From positions 1 through 64,000 of the forward strand of contig JAUIGE010000009.1 of NCBI GenBank assembly GCA_030430205.1: 64,000 nt of DNA, in the 5' to 3' direction. Position numbers and translations under genes: made by a program. The notes under the pieces are model-generated. The model ran no database searches. It was not told where the DNA came from and saw only the letters and a list, made by a program, of their open reading frames with translations. How positions within the stretch are numbered: the stretch's first letter is position 1; each line of letters opens with the position of its first letter. Below are positions 33,325 through 42,004 of the stretch, one piece after another. The DNA is from Bacteroidia bacterium (lineage in GTDB: Bacteria; Bacteroidota; Bacteroidia; J057).

Positions 33325-34563
33325 TTAAGAAGCGGCCCGAAAGTCAATAAGACTTGCTTCGAGTTTATCCTGCGCCCAATCCAACGAAATAAGATAATCT
33401 TCCCTATCGCTATCTGGCATATCAAACATGATATCCAGCATGATGGCCTCCAAAATGGAGCGCAATCCCCTGGCACCCAACTGAAGCTCATCAGCCTTAT
33501 CTACCACCATGTCGAGTACTGCATCATCAAAAGTCAGCGTCTTGTTTTCCAGCTCAAACATTTTTTGGTACTGGCGGATAATAGAGTTTTTAGGTTCTAC
33601 CAGTATCCGACGCAGCGTTTTCTTATCCAATGGGTTCAGGTGGCTGATCACAGGCAAACGACCGATGATCTCAGGTATCAAACCATAATGGCGTAAGTCG
33701 GAAGGTTGGATAAACTTAAAGAGATTGGTGCTTTCGGCTATTTCCGAGGTAGGTTTACTATTGAAACCTACAGTCTGAACCGAGAGTCGGTTAGAGATCA
33801 TCTTATCCAACCCAACAAATGCTCCTCCACAAATGAACAGGATATTTTTGGTATCAATCTGAACCAGATTCTGCTCAGGGTGCTTACGTCCCCCTTTTGG
33901 TGGCACACTGGCGATAGAACCTTCCAGCAATTTAAGCAATGCCTGCTGCACCCCTTCACCGCTTACATCACGAGTGATAGACGGATTGTCAGACTTTCGG
34001 GTGATTTTATCAATTTCGTCTATGTAAACAATGCCTTTTTCGGCTGCCTCCACATCAAAGTCGGCTTCCTGAAGCAAACGCACCAGGACACTTTCGACAT
34101 CCTCACCAACATAGCCCGCCTCCGTAAGGACGGTTGCGTCGGCAATACAGAAAGGTACGTTGAGGATTTTGGCAATGGTACGTGCCATGAGGGTTTTACC
34201 GGTACCAGTCTGCCCTACGAGCAGCACATTGCTTTTCTCAAGCTCGACATCGCTTTCCAGGCCGCTATTTCGCTCATGGTGCAGGACCCTTCGGTAGTGG
34301 TTGTAGACAGCAACAGAAAGTACTTTTTTGCCCTCTTCCTGCCCGATGATAAACTTATCGAGGTGCGCCATGATTTCCCTGGGGCGGGGCACCCTGGTGA
34401 TTCGGGTGGTGGGTTTCTGGCTAAATTCTTCCTCAATGATGGTGTTGGCATGTGCTACACAATTTTCACAAATATGTGCGCCTCCGTAGCCAGCGAGGAG
34501 GATTTGAACCTCAGATTTTGATCGGCCGCAAAAAGAGCAGCTTTCATGTTTCATGATATCCAT
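33325..34563 (-). CDS. clpX: ATP-dependent Clp protease ATP-binding subunit ClpX
   Basis: AAA+ unfoldase of about 412 residues. N-terminal zinc-binding domain with CSFCGRSK ... CENC (two CXXC pairs, 18 residues apart), Walker A GQTGTGKT near residue 115, Walker B VYIDEID near 180, sensor and arginine-finger region ([10 protein letters not shown]), and C-terminal lid to the end. Feeds substrates into ClpP. ATGs at 34563 and 34554 (MKHES) are both possible; an in-frame opening to 34665 reads back through the terminator hairpin and into clpP and is not used. Downstream lipoprotein gene starts 9 bases after the stop. Confidence 0.97.
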   Translation of the reverse strand: MDIMKHESCSFCGRSKSEVQILLAGYGGAHICENCVAHANTIIEEEFSQKPTTRITRVPRPREIMAHLDKFIIGQEEGKKVLSVAVYNHYRRVLHHERNSGLESDVELEKSNVLLVGQTGTGKTLMARTIAKILNVPFCIADATVLTEAGYVGEDVESVLVRLLQEADFDVEAAEKGIVYIDEIDKITRKSDNPSITRDVSGEGVQQALLKLLEGSIASVPPKGGRKHPEQNLVQIDTKNILFICGGAFVGLDKMISNRLSVQTVGFNSKPTSEIAESTNLFKFIQPSDLRHYGLIPEIIGRLPVISHLNPLDKKTLRRILVEPKNSIIRQYQKMFELENKTLTFDDAVLDMVVDKADELQLGARGLRSILEAIMLDIMFDMPDSDREDYLISLDWAQDKLEASLIDFRAAS

Positions 34564-34568
34564 AATGC

Positions 34569-34608
34569 AAAAAAAAGAGTCCGCTACCCATTTTTGGGGG
34601 TAACGGAC
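34569..34608 (-). terminator. Terminator/attenuator between clpP and clpX
   Basis: GTCCGCTACCC (34579-34589) and GGGTAACGGAC (34598-34608) form an 11-position stem with one G-U pair on the minus strand. On that strand it is followed by TC and eight T, ending 6 bases before the clpX ATG at 34563. Too little space remains for a separate clpX promoter, suggesting partial read-through. Confidence 0.75.
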
Positions 34609-34627
34609 CTCAAAGATCGTAATTTTT

Positions 34628-35317
34628 TTATTTATCTTTCTTAATCGGTCCCAAGACCTCATCAATTAGGCCATATTCTTTGGCTTCATCTGCTTTCATC
34701 CACTTGTCGCGGTCAGAATCTTCCCATATTTTTTCAAACTCCTGGCCTGAATGATCAGCAAGGATCTGGTAAAGCTCTTTTTTCAGCTTTTGAATCTCAT
34801 TGTGAACAATGGCGATATCGGAAGCCTGGCCCTGTGCACCACCCATAGGCTGATGGATCATGATGCGTGAGTGTGGCAAGCTTGAACGCTTGCCCTTGGC
34901 ACCTGCTGTCAACAAAACAGCTCCCATAGAAGCGGCCATCCCTGTACATATCGTTGCGATATCAGGACTGACAATCTGCATGGTATCATAAATACCTAAG
35001 CCGGCATAGACAGATCCTCCGGGAGAGTTTATATACAAACTGACATCTTTTTTGGGATCTACAGATTGTAAAAACAACAATTGTGCGTTGATGATATTAG
35101 AGATAGCATCATTTACTTCCATACCGAGGAAAATAATCCTGTCCATCATCAATCGTGAAAAAACGTCAATTTCTGCAAACCGGCGTTCGCGTTCTTCAAT
35201 CACAGAACGGGTCATGCCATAGATTTGGTTATTGACAGCGCTCGTATAATCATGAAGCGTCAGGCTGTTGATGCCCATATGTTTCCGAGCGTAAAGCTGA
35301 AATTCGTCTGGTCTCAT
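34628..35317 (-). CDS. clpP: ATP-dependent Clp protease proteolytic subunit ClpP
   Basis: Serine protease of 229 residues forming the double-heptameric chamber. Catalytic Ser130 ([12 protein letters not shown]) and His155 (HSRIMIHQP) are visible, with the catalytic Asp further on. Length exceeds E. coli ClpP (207) through a longer N-terminal propeptide-like part. It works with ClpX encoded just downstream. Divergent from the subtilase gene (150-base gap). Confidence 0.97.
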   Translation of the reverse strand: MRPDEFQLYARKHMGINSLTLHDYTSAVNNQIYGMTRSVIEERERRFAEIDVFSRLMMDRIIFLGMEVNDAISNIINAQLLFLQSVDPKKDVSLYINSPGGSVYAGLGIYDTMQIVSPDIATICTGMAASMGAVLLTAGAKGKRSSLPHSRIMIHQPMGGAQGQASDIAIVHNEIQKLKKELYQILADHSGQEFEKIWEDSDRDKWMKADEAKEYGLIDEVLGPIKKDK

Positions 35318-35466
35318 ATATTTTGATTTTAATTCGGTAAATTACGCGGATTTATGGCAGGAGACCAATAATCCGGCCATTAAAAAAAAGACTGCCATTT
35401 TTACAGATTAGTCACGGAATTTGCTTGCAAGCATATATATTCCAATTATTTAACTCAATTAATTTT

Positions 35467-38400
35467 ATGAGTGCCCTTTATCGCATTGTAGGATATTGGT
35501 TGATGAGTTTGTGGGCCATGCCCCTTTTCGCCCAGCAGGAGCAGATAGCTTTAGTGCACGAATCACATCACAATTTTGCAAAAGAAACAGCTTTTGTAGA
35601 AGGCCAAATTATTTTTAAAATCCAGTCCGTCTATCGTCCATTTTGTCAGGATGAGGCCCTTAGTCTACCCGGTTTTCAGGAATGGATTTCCGCATTACAA
35701 CCGCTTTCTCTCAAGAAAAACTTTCCCTTTTCATCTTTCGCCAACAAAAATATTTCTGGCCAGCCCTACGATCTTGATTTGATCTATGAGCTGCGTTTTG
35801 ATGCAGATTGGCCGATGCAAAAGGTTATCAGGCACTTGGAAAGCCATTTTGCTGTCGCGTATGCGGAGCCCAGGTACATCTATGATTTTTTTTACCAACC
35901 CAATGACCCCCTTGCCGACACCACCGGTGGCATCGCAAATCAGTGGTACCTGGCACAGGTCAGGGCGCCTGAAGCCTGGAACCTTAACAAAGGAGATACA
36001 TCTGTAGTCATCGGAATCACAGATTCAGGAATTTCATTCCTGCATCCCGATTTGAAAAAAAACCTGGCCGTCAATCATGGAGACCCACTAGATGGGCGGG
36101 ACAATGACCAGGATGGATATATTGATAATTTTCGGGGATGGGATTTTGCAGGAAGATCAGGGGATGGCTTTGGAGATAATGATCCTTCCTTTCAGAGCAA
36201 GCATGGCGTCAGTGTGACAGGTATCGCCTGTGCTACGCCAGATAATAAAATCGGCTCTGCCGGCACTGCTTTCAATTGCCGTTACCTCCCGATCAAGGCT
36301 TCTCCGGATTCCTACCCCAACTCCATCACTCATGGGTATGAGTCTGTATTGTACGCCGCTGAACAAGGTGCAAAAGTGGTCAACTGCTCCTGGGGAGGAC
36401 GGGTAAATAGCAAGATGGGCAAGGATGTAGTCGATTATGCAATAGAGATCAAAAAAGTAGCTGTCGTAGCAGCATGTGGTAATGCCCCCGCAGATTTGCG
36501 CTTTTACCCCGCAGCTTTTGACAAGGTCCTCTCAGTAACTAACCTCCAATTTGGAGATACAGTTTGCTGCCCCGAGGGGCTGGGGTTGGGTACCACCTAT
36601 AATTATACCGTCGATGTCGGTGCACCAGGATGGAAGCTAAGCGGCCCCACTGGCAATAGTACCTACGAAGGATTTTCCGGCACCTCTGCGGCTTCTCCAT
36701 TGGCTTCTGCGGTGGTGGCCATTACCTGTGCCCATTTTCCTGACTATACAGGCTTCCAGGCAGCAGAGCGCGTGCGCGTGACCACAGACCCACATTACCA
36801 CATTACTTTTAACCAAAACTTTCTGCATAAGCTCGGAACAGGTCGGGTCAATATGTATCGTGCCCTAAAAGACCCACGAAAACCTTCCATCCGAAACCTT
36901 TCCTACCAATTATTGAATCAAAACGGTGCTCCGACTTACCTCCCTGGTGACACCCTATACCTCAGAGGAGAATTTGTCAACTACCTGGATGCTTCCAGCC
37001 CTGAACTTAGGTTGTCCATTGAACTCCCGAACTCTTCTCAAAATGCATTCGTCGAATGGCTTTTGCCAGAAAAAGTGCAGGGAGTGGTGAATATGAATGA
37101 AAAATTTGAGGTCGAAAAAAATCCTTTTGCATTCCGGATTTTGCCTCAGGCACCCAAAAATCTGCAACTGGAGCTTCGGCTGGTCTATACCGATACGGCA
37201 TTGATGTATAACGATTTTGAATACATAGAAGTGATCGTAAACCCTACACTGGTCAATATTGATATAAACAGGCTGCATACAAGCATGAATAGTACTGGCA
37301 ATTTTGGCTATGAGGATTATCCGAAAAATGACATTGGGCTCGGTGTCCAGTACTATGGCAACGAACGGAGTTCTTTGTTTGAAGGAGGTTTCCTGATAGG
37401 TAAAGGTCCTTCCCAGCTTTCTGCCAACCTACGTGATCATACAGGAAGAAAGCAGCAGGACTTTGTCAGTTTGCAAAATGCTGTTATCCTGGAAAACCCC
37501 TTACTGGCTGAATTGGAAGCAGAAAGCATTTTTAATGACGCCGGATCGCCCAACCCTCTGGGGGTAACCATTGTCCAGCATGCCTATGCATGGACGGACG
37601 TAGACCATGAGCATTATGTCATATTTGATTATGTGATTCAAAATGATGGGGCTGCTCCGCTTACGGATTTGTATGCTGGCATGTATGCCAACTGGGATAT
37701 CTCCGATTCTTTGCGAAATGCCACCTATTTCAGCTCCGGATTTCAGACCGTGTACGCGCTGGATTTGCAGAGGCAAGATCCCGCATATTACGGCCTAAGC
37801 CTGCTTACACCAGGCAACATCACTGCCTATGCGGCAGAGGTAGATTCCGCTGGGTTTTCTGATGCAGGCTATTTCACAGCTATAAGCAATGTCAATTCAG
37901 GCAAAACTACAGCCGGGACCTCTGGTCCCGGAGCAAATATATGGCACACCATAGGCCATGGGCCTTTTGACCTGCCCCCCAACAGCAGCAAGCGCATAGG
38001 CTTTGCTGTCATCGCTGCCAATGGCGTCAACAACCTCTTCATCCAGCGAAATCTCGCTGCCCTGAATTACAAATGTTATGTCCTCCAGGAGGGGCCCGTT
38101 GGGGGCTTTAACTTTTCGCCAGATACGGCTGGTATCAACCAGACTGTTACCTTTTCTGACTTAAATACCACCAGCATTTCCTGGCTCTGGGACTTCGGAG
38201 ATGGCACCTCCTCCACCCTCAAAAATCCCTCACATACCTACCACCAGGTGGGAAATTATACCGTGAGTATGACTGCCTCAGACGGCGCCTGCGAGGTGAA
38301 AAAAACGCAGCAGATCCGCATCGATTACCGTACATCAGGCATGGAAACAAAGGTTCCGCAAGCTTTCCGCCTTTTCCCCAACCCCAACAAAGGCAACTTT

Positions 38401-38607
38401 TCACTACAGACATCCAGCAGCTCGGCCAAAATCATTGACTTGCAGCTGCATGATTTAACAGGGAAAATCATTTGGGAAAAAACACAAATTCATATCCCGG
38501 CAGGAGAAACAGTTCCTATCCAAATCAAGGAACTGACCGCCGGCATATATTTGCTCAAAGTCATTTCAGATCAAAGGGTGGAAAGCCTAAAAATGATCTG
38601 CAAGTAG
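35467..38607 (+). CDS. Subtilisin-family (S8) T9SS cargo with PKD domain
   Basis: About 1046 residues. Signal peptide 1-22. A ~120-residue pro-domain (~25-140) precedes the S8 catalytic domain: Asp186 (VIGITDSGIS), His246 (SKHGVSVTGIA), oxyanion Asn339 (AACGN) and nucleophile Ser407 (GFSGTSAASPLASA). Beta-rich spacer domains follow (~470-860), a PKD domain near 875-955 (WDFGDGTSS), and a T9SS sorting domain at the C-terminus (LFPNPNKGNFSLQ ... LHDLTGKIIWEK ... AGIYLLKVISDQ). It is exported and anchored at the surface as a protease. ATG 35467 gives a good signal; the frame is open to 35425. It converges with coaE, overlapping 21 bases. Confidence 0.9.
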   Translation: MSALYRIVGYWLMSLWAMPLFAQQEQIALVHESHHNFAKETAFVEGQIIFKIQSVYRPFCQDEALSLPGFQEWISALQPLSLKKNFPFSSFANKNISGQPYDLDLIYELRFDADWPMQKVIRHLESHFAVAYAEPRYIYDFFYQPNDPLADTTGGIANQWYLAQVRAPEAWNLNKGDTSVVIGITDSGISFLHPDLKKNLAVNHGDPLDGRDNDQDGYIDNFRGWDFAGRSGDGFGDNDPSFQSKHGVSVTGIACATPDNKIGSAGTAFNCRYLPIKASPDSYPNSITHGYESVLYAAEQGAKVVNCSWGGRVNSKMGKDVVDYAIEIKKVAVVAACGNAPADLRFYPAAFDKVLSVTNLQFGDTVCCPEGLGLGTTYNYTVDVGAPGWKLSGPTGNSTYEGFSGTSAASPLASAVVAITCAHFPDYTGFQAAERVRVTTDPHYHITFNQNFLHKLGTGRVNMYRALKDPRKPSIRNLSYQLLNQNGAPTYLPGDTLYLRGEFVNYLDASSPELRLSIELPNSSQNAFVEWLLPEKVQGVVNMNEKFEVEKNPFAFRILPQAPKNLQLELRLVYTDTALMYNDFEYIEVIVNPTLVNIDINRLHTSMNSTGNFGYEDYPKNDIGLGVQYYGNERSSLFEGGFLIGKGPSQLSANLRDHTGRKQQDFVSLQNAVILENPLLAELEAESIFNDAGSPNPLGVTIVQHAYAWTDVDHEHYVIFDYVIQNDGAAPLTDLYAGMYANWDISDSLRNATYFSSGFQTVYALDLQRQDPAYYGLSLLTPGNITAYAAEVDSAGFSDAGYFTAISNVNSGKTTAGTSGPGANIWHTIGHGPFDLPPNSSKRIGFAVIAANGVNNLFIQRNLAALNYKCYVLQEGPVGGFNFSPDTAGINQTVTFSDLNTTSISWLWDFGDGTSSTLKNPSHTYHQVGNYTVSMTASDGACEVKKTQQIRIDYRTSGMETKVPQAFRLFPNPNKGNFSLQTSSSSAKIIDLQLHDLTGKIIWEKTQIHIPAGETVPIQIKELTAGIYLLKVISDQRVESLKMICK

Positions 38608-39198
38608 CTTAATCGCCTGGCGCACCTGCAAGGCGAGGCTATGCCTGCCGTCATTGTAGATCACAAAATCAGACCTTCTGATTTTCTCGGCATCCGGCCA
38701 TTGCCGGTTCATGCGATCGAGGACTTCTCCCTGCGAGACTTTGTCTCGCTTTATGACACGCGCTATGCGCGTGGTTTTGGCAGCGTAGACGCTGATGACA
38801 GCATCAGAGGCCTTATAAGTCCCTGATTCATAGAGGATAGCGGCCTCTTTCAGGAGAAAGCTTTTTTCATAGCCTTTTTCCTCCACTGCATTTGCCCAGT
38901 TGAGGAAATCTGCCGTAGTGCGCGGATGCACCGCAAAATTGAGCCGGGCCAGCATGTCGGGTTGCTTGAATACAATGCCGCCGATGAGCTGCCGGTTGAG
39001 GCTCCCATCTTCAAAATAAGCTTCTTCTCCAAACACTTCTTTAACAGCCGAAACCAGCTGAGAGTCATTGACCATCAGCCACTTGGCACGATCATCTGCA
39101 TTGTAGACGGCATAGCCCAGAGATTCGAATATCCGGGCAACCGTGCTTTTGCCGCTACCGATACCACCCGTAATGCCTACTTTCAAAATCTTGCTCAT
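38587..39198 (-). CDS. coaE: Dephospho-CoA kinase
   Basis: A 203-residue P-loop kinase, last step of coenzyme A synthesis: phosphorylates dephospho-CoA on the 3' hydroxyl. Walker A GITGGIGSGKST starts at residue 8; the KESLL-type AAILYESG and RVIKRDK sequences of the lid and base are present, as is AKTTRIARVIKRD. ATG at 39198 fits; the frame opens to 39234 through a terminator. Its 3' end overlaps the convergent subtilase gene by 21 bases. Confidence 0.95.
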   Translation of the reverse strand: MSKILKVGITGGIGSGKSTVARIFESLGYAVYNADDRAKWLMVNDSQLVSAVKEVFGEEAYFEDGSLNRQLIGGIVFKQPDMLARLNFAVHPRTTADFLNWANAVEEKGYEKSFLLKEAAILYESGTYKASDAVISVYAAKTTRIARVIKRDKVSQGEVLDRMNRQWPDAEKIRRSDFVIYNDGRHSLALQVRQAIKLLADHF

Positions 39199-39214
39199 GA
39201 GGATAAAAGAAAAT

Positions 39215-39240
39215 AAAAAAAAGACCTCTCGCAAGAGAGG
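39215..39240 (-). terminator. Rho-independent terminator upstream of coaE
   Basis: CCTCTC (39225-39230) and GAGAGG (39235-39240) with a GCAA loop; on the minus strand the stem is followed by TC-like bases and then eight T (complement of 39215-39222). It ends transcription of the 40065 beta-barrel gene 17 bases before coaE begins. Confidence 0.8.
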
Positions 39241-39276
39241 CCGGATCAGTTGGTGAATATAGGATTTGGGTCACTC

Positions 39277-40065
39277 TTATTTGTGATTGCAATCACAGCA
39301 GCAATTGCAATCCGGAGCAGACTCTCCGACTTCGTCATAAATCTTAAAATTAAGTCCTGCCTGTATACCCCATTGGCTGGTTGGGGTAAAGGCCGTTGGG
39401 TAGGAAATTTGGTTTTCAACCTGCGTGAGCTGGCCCAGATTTGCATATTTTACTGCGGATCCACGCGTATACACTGCCCTCATATCGAGGCTTACATCCT
39501 GGCTTATCCTCAATTGAAAACCTGCTCCTCCGCCATAATTAAAATTCCATTTGCTGAGCACAGCGTCTGAGGTATAATCTTCATAGCCGGGAAATGCCCC
39601 GATCAGGTCATAGCTTTCGGTAGTTGAAAAGCTTTGAAAACCCGTCATAAAGTCCACATACAGACGCAGTCCTGCATCGCGAGTGATCATCCGGGCGACT
39701 GCGCCTATTCCCACCTGAGAATTGCTCAGGCGGTATTTTGCCTGGGCATCTACAGGCTCCAGCAAGCTGACTTCTGCTTTGTAGCGGCCATGACCGGTGA
39801 TGTCGAAACGTGCACCCAGCTGCACATTTACGGGAAGCTGTTTCCCCAAATCATTGCTCATCCATTCCATGTTGAGGCCCAGCCCATTTTGGTACCCATT
39901 GAGGGCAAGATCTTCCAAAGGACGCAGGTGTAACATGCTGATGGCAAAGCTCCCGGATTGGAGGCTGCCCTGTGGGGCTAAAAGGCGGGAGTTTGGGGAT
40001 TCCTGTGCGAAAGAGAAAAAGGGGGCAAGGAGGATCAGGGCAAAAAGGAGGTAAGCATTTTTCAT
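39277..40065 (-). CDS. Outer-membrane beta-barrel-like protein with Cys-rich tail
   Basis: A 262-residue exported protein: signal peptide 1-20 (AYLLFALILLAPFFSFA, then QE). The body alternates strands and polar loops, compatible with an eight- or ten-stranded barrel (GLNMEWMSNDLGKQLPVNVQLGARFDI ... KWNFNYGGGAGFQLRIS ... QWGIQAGLNFKIYDEVGE). The last residues read SAPDCNCCCDCNHK, five Cys plus His in the final eleven residues, an unusual metal-binding-like terminus. Followed by a terminator before coaE. Function unknown. Confidence 0.6.
   Translation of the reverse strand: MKNAYLLFALILLAPFFSFAQESPNSRLLAPQGSLQSGSFAISMLHLRPLEDLALNGYQNGLGLNMEWMSNDLGKQLPVNVQLGARFDITGHGRYKAEVSLLEPVDAQAKYRLSNSQVGIGAVARMITRDAGLRLYVDFMTGFQSFSTTESYDLIGAFPGYEDYTSDAVLSKWNFNYGGGAGFQLRISQDVSLDMRAVYTRGSAVKYANLGQLTQVENQISYPTAFTPTSQWGIQAGLNFKIYDEVGESAPDCNCCCDCNHK
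39282..39297. repeat. Perfect 16-bp palindrome, CRP-consensus-like
   Basis: TGTGATTGCAATCACA is a perfect 16-base palindrome of form TGTGA-N6-TCACA. It lies inside the last codons of the beta-barrel gene (encoding C-D-C-N-H), not in a promoter, so a regulatory role is doubtful. Confidence 0.5.
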
Positions 40066-40208
40066 AGTTTTTGAAATTGAAATAAAGAATTCCCCCAAAT
40101 AATGAAAGAATTCATTCAGCTAAAAATGCTTTTACGCAAGCGTGTATCTCCTGTTTTCAAGTGTGTAAAAAAGGCTTGCTTACTGGCTGATTTTCACTTC
40201 AAAAAATG

Positions 40209-40274
40209 AAGCTCTTCAAACCTGGGTATCGAAAAGAACGGGGGTGCCTAACCCAACCCAGGCATGAAGAGCTT
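40209..40274 (-). other. Long structured inverted repeat
   Basis: AAGCTCTTCA-AA-CCTGGGT (40209-40227) pairs with ACCCAGG-CA-TGAAGAGCTT (40256-40274): 10 + 7 perfect pairs separated by a 2x2 internal loop. The 28-base loop itself contains GGGT/ACCC. On the minus strand the stem is followed by CATTTTTTG, so it may terminate the flippase transcript, but such a long composite stem-loop could also be a structured regulatory RNA. Confidence 0.65.
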
Positions 40275-40326
40275 TGAATAACTAAACGCACAAAAGTACT
40301 TTGTGTTACAAAGTATTTTAAAATAT

Positions 40327-40357
40327 TCTATCTGCTCATCAGCACATCTGCTAATCC
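40327..40357 (-). repeat. Period-8 repeat at flippase stop codon
   Basis: Read on the minus strand, the units are AGATGTGC, TGATGAGC, AGATAG, preceded by GGATTAGC, which contains the flippase TAG stop (40351-40353). Units resemble those at 50191-50221 (AGATTGGC, AGATGAGC, AGATTTGT). Confidence 0.65.
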
Positions 40358-41847
40358 TTCCCCTTTCCAAATACAGGGTAATACCTCTCTCCCACATAGA
40401 CAGCTCCCACCGCAGCGGCGGCTACCATCAGTTTGAAGAAGAAAGCAGGCCAATAGCCCGCAGTTGGCCCAATGCTTTCATTGATGACATAGGCTGTCAT
40501 AAAGACGAGAGCATAGACAAAAAGCCGCTGTACGCGGTAGGGAATGGGATAATATTTTTGGCCTAAATAATAACAAAGAATCGTCATGCTTCCATAAGCC
40601 GCCAGGGTAGCCCAGGCACTGCCCATATAGCCATGGCGGGGAATGGTCAGCACATTGATCACAATAGTGATAAAAGCGCCGGTTCCGGCGAGAAGAATGG
40701 CAAAACGTGTCTGTTTCGTAATTTTAAACCATATGGAAAGATTGATATAGGCTGCCGAAAAAACATAGGCGAGCAGCAAAATAGGTACGACCTTGAGGCC
40801 TTCCCAATAGGCTTCATTCACAAAAGTTTTATTTCCTGTCAGACCAAAAAAGTTAAAAGAAACTATCTCATGGGCATAGGAGCTAATCAGCATAAAAGTG
40901 GCAAAAACAGCAATCATGAAATAGTGAAATACCCGGGCAAAGGTTTCAGGAGAGCTTTTTTCTTTGGCTTCCCGAAAGAAAAAAGGTTCCGCCGCATAAC
41001 GAAAAGCTTGTGTCACCAGCATGATAAACATCGATAGTTTATAGCATGCATTGTAAATACCATTCATTTCCTTGCCTGTACGAGGAATCATTGGGTAATC
41101 AGGGGGACTTCCCCACAGGCTCCCATCCTCCCATAGTTTCGGAATAACAATGCGGTCAAAAGTCTCATTCATCATTCCAGCCAGACCAGCGACCATGATA
41201 AAAAAACCATAGTGCGCCATGCTGCGCAACAGTTTGGGGTCCAGGCTGAGGCTTGATGGCAAGCCTGTAATCATTGCCATCACCAGGCGAATGGATGAGG
41301 CGATGATATTGGAAATAAAGACATATTCCAGGCCGAGGCCCAAAACCCCGATAAAGAGGATATTAGCAAAAAGGGAAATCCCAATATTGGTCAGGTTAAT
41401 GATTGCAAAGCGCTTTGCCCGTCCTTCTTTGCGCAATTTTGCCATCGGCAAAGCTGCAAAACCGTCTATACAAACGATGATCAGCGTCATCAGTACCAGG
41501 TGTTCCTGCCCTTCATAGCCCATCCATTTGGCCACCACAGGGTAGACCAATAAACCTATCAACAAGGTCAGCAAAACCAATCCACTTACCCAAACAAAAG
41601 CCTGGTTATATGTTTTCTTAGGATCATCCTGGTCTTCGGAAAAACGGAAGAAAGCCGTTTCCATTCCGAATGTCAAAAAGACATTTGCAAAGGCTACATA
41701 GCCATAAAGCTGGCCCACTATGCCATATATGCCCGGGCTAAATATATTTGTATAAAAAGGCGTCAGGATCAAATTCAATACCCGCCCTATCACGGAGCTG
41801 ATTCCATAAATGGCTGTTTCGCCTGCAAGTTTTTTAAGTACGGACAT
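40351..41847 (-). CDS. Polysaccharide flippase (Wzx/MurJ-type MATE-superfamily)
   Basis: A 498-residue protein with about fourteen membrane spans, starting LKKLAGETAIYGISSVIGRVLNLILTPFYTNIF, typical of the polysaccharide biosynthesis (PST/Wzx) family. It moves lipid-linked sugars across the inner membrane. The mid-region has the usual polar loop (TKQTRFAILLAGTG). No glycosyltransferase lies next to it, so its donor substrate is unknown. Divergent from the 2OG-Fe(II) oxygenase gene. The stop codon sits in a period-8 repeat. Confidence 0.85.
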   Translation of the reverse strand: MSVLKKLAGETAIYGISSVIGRVLNLILTPFYTNIFSPGIYGIVGQLYGYVAFANVFLTFGMETAFFRFSEDQDDPKKTYNQAFVWVSGLVLLTLLIGLLVYPVVAKWMGYEGQEHLVLMTLIIVCIDGFAALPMAKLRKEGRAKRFAIINLTNIGISLFANILFIGVLGLGLEYVFISNIIASSIRLVMAMITGLPSSLSLDPKLLRSMAHYGFFIMVAGLAGMMNETFDRIVIPKLWEDGSLWGSPPDYPMIPRTGKEMNGIYNACYKLSMFIMLVTQAFRYAAEPFFFREAKEKSSPETFARVFHYFMIAVFATFMLISSYAHEIVSFNFFGLTGNKTFVNEAYWEGLKVVPILLLAYVFSAAYINLSIWFKITKQTRFAILLAGTGAFITIVINVLTIPRHGYMGSAWATLAAYGSMTILCYYLGQKYYPIPYRVQRLFVYALVFMTAYVINESIGPTAGYWPAFFFKLMVAAAAVGAVYVGERYYPVFGKGKD

Positions 41848-41969
41848 AAGGAGAATTGAAAAAATGGAGGAAATAAGAAATCAAGGAAACAGGGTCTCGC
41901 GTGAAGAAAAGAAATTTTCTCGTATTTTTGCCTGACATTTTAGCAATTGCAAAAAACCTATCCCTGCCT

Positions 41970-42001
41970 CCATTTATCCATTTCCACATTTTCAAATTCT
42001 T
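41970..42001 (+). repeat. Period-8 repeat just before 2OG oxygenase gene
   Basis: Four 8-base units CCATTTAT, CCATTTCC, ACATTTTC, AAATTCTT run up to 3 bases before the ATG at 42005. Unit length is exact and the units are T-rich. Confidence 0.55.
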
Positions 42002-42004
42002 AGC

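Noticed and set aside
33706-34521. Antisense frame of 271 codons within clpX
   Set aside because: clpX is unmistakable on the minus strand; the other frame has no domain.
34564-34665. Upstream extension of clpX
   Set aside because: Would translate a terminator hairpin and the clpP stop region; family start is in the Zn domain.
40239-40247. GGGGGTGCC resemblance to a TPP riboswitch core
   Set aside because: The CTGAGA and other conserved thi-box sequences are absent; neighbours are unrelated to thiamine.
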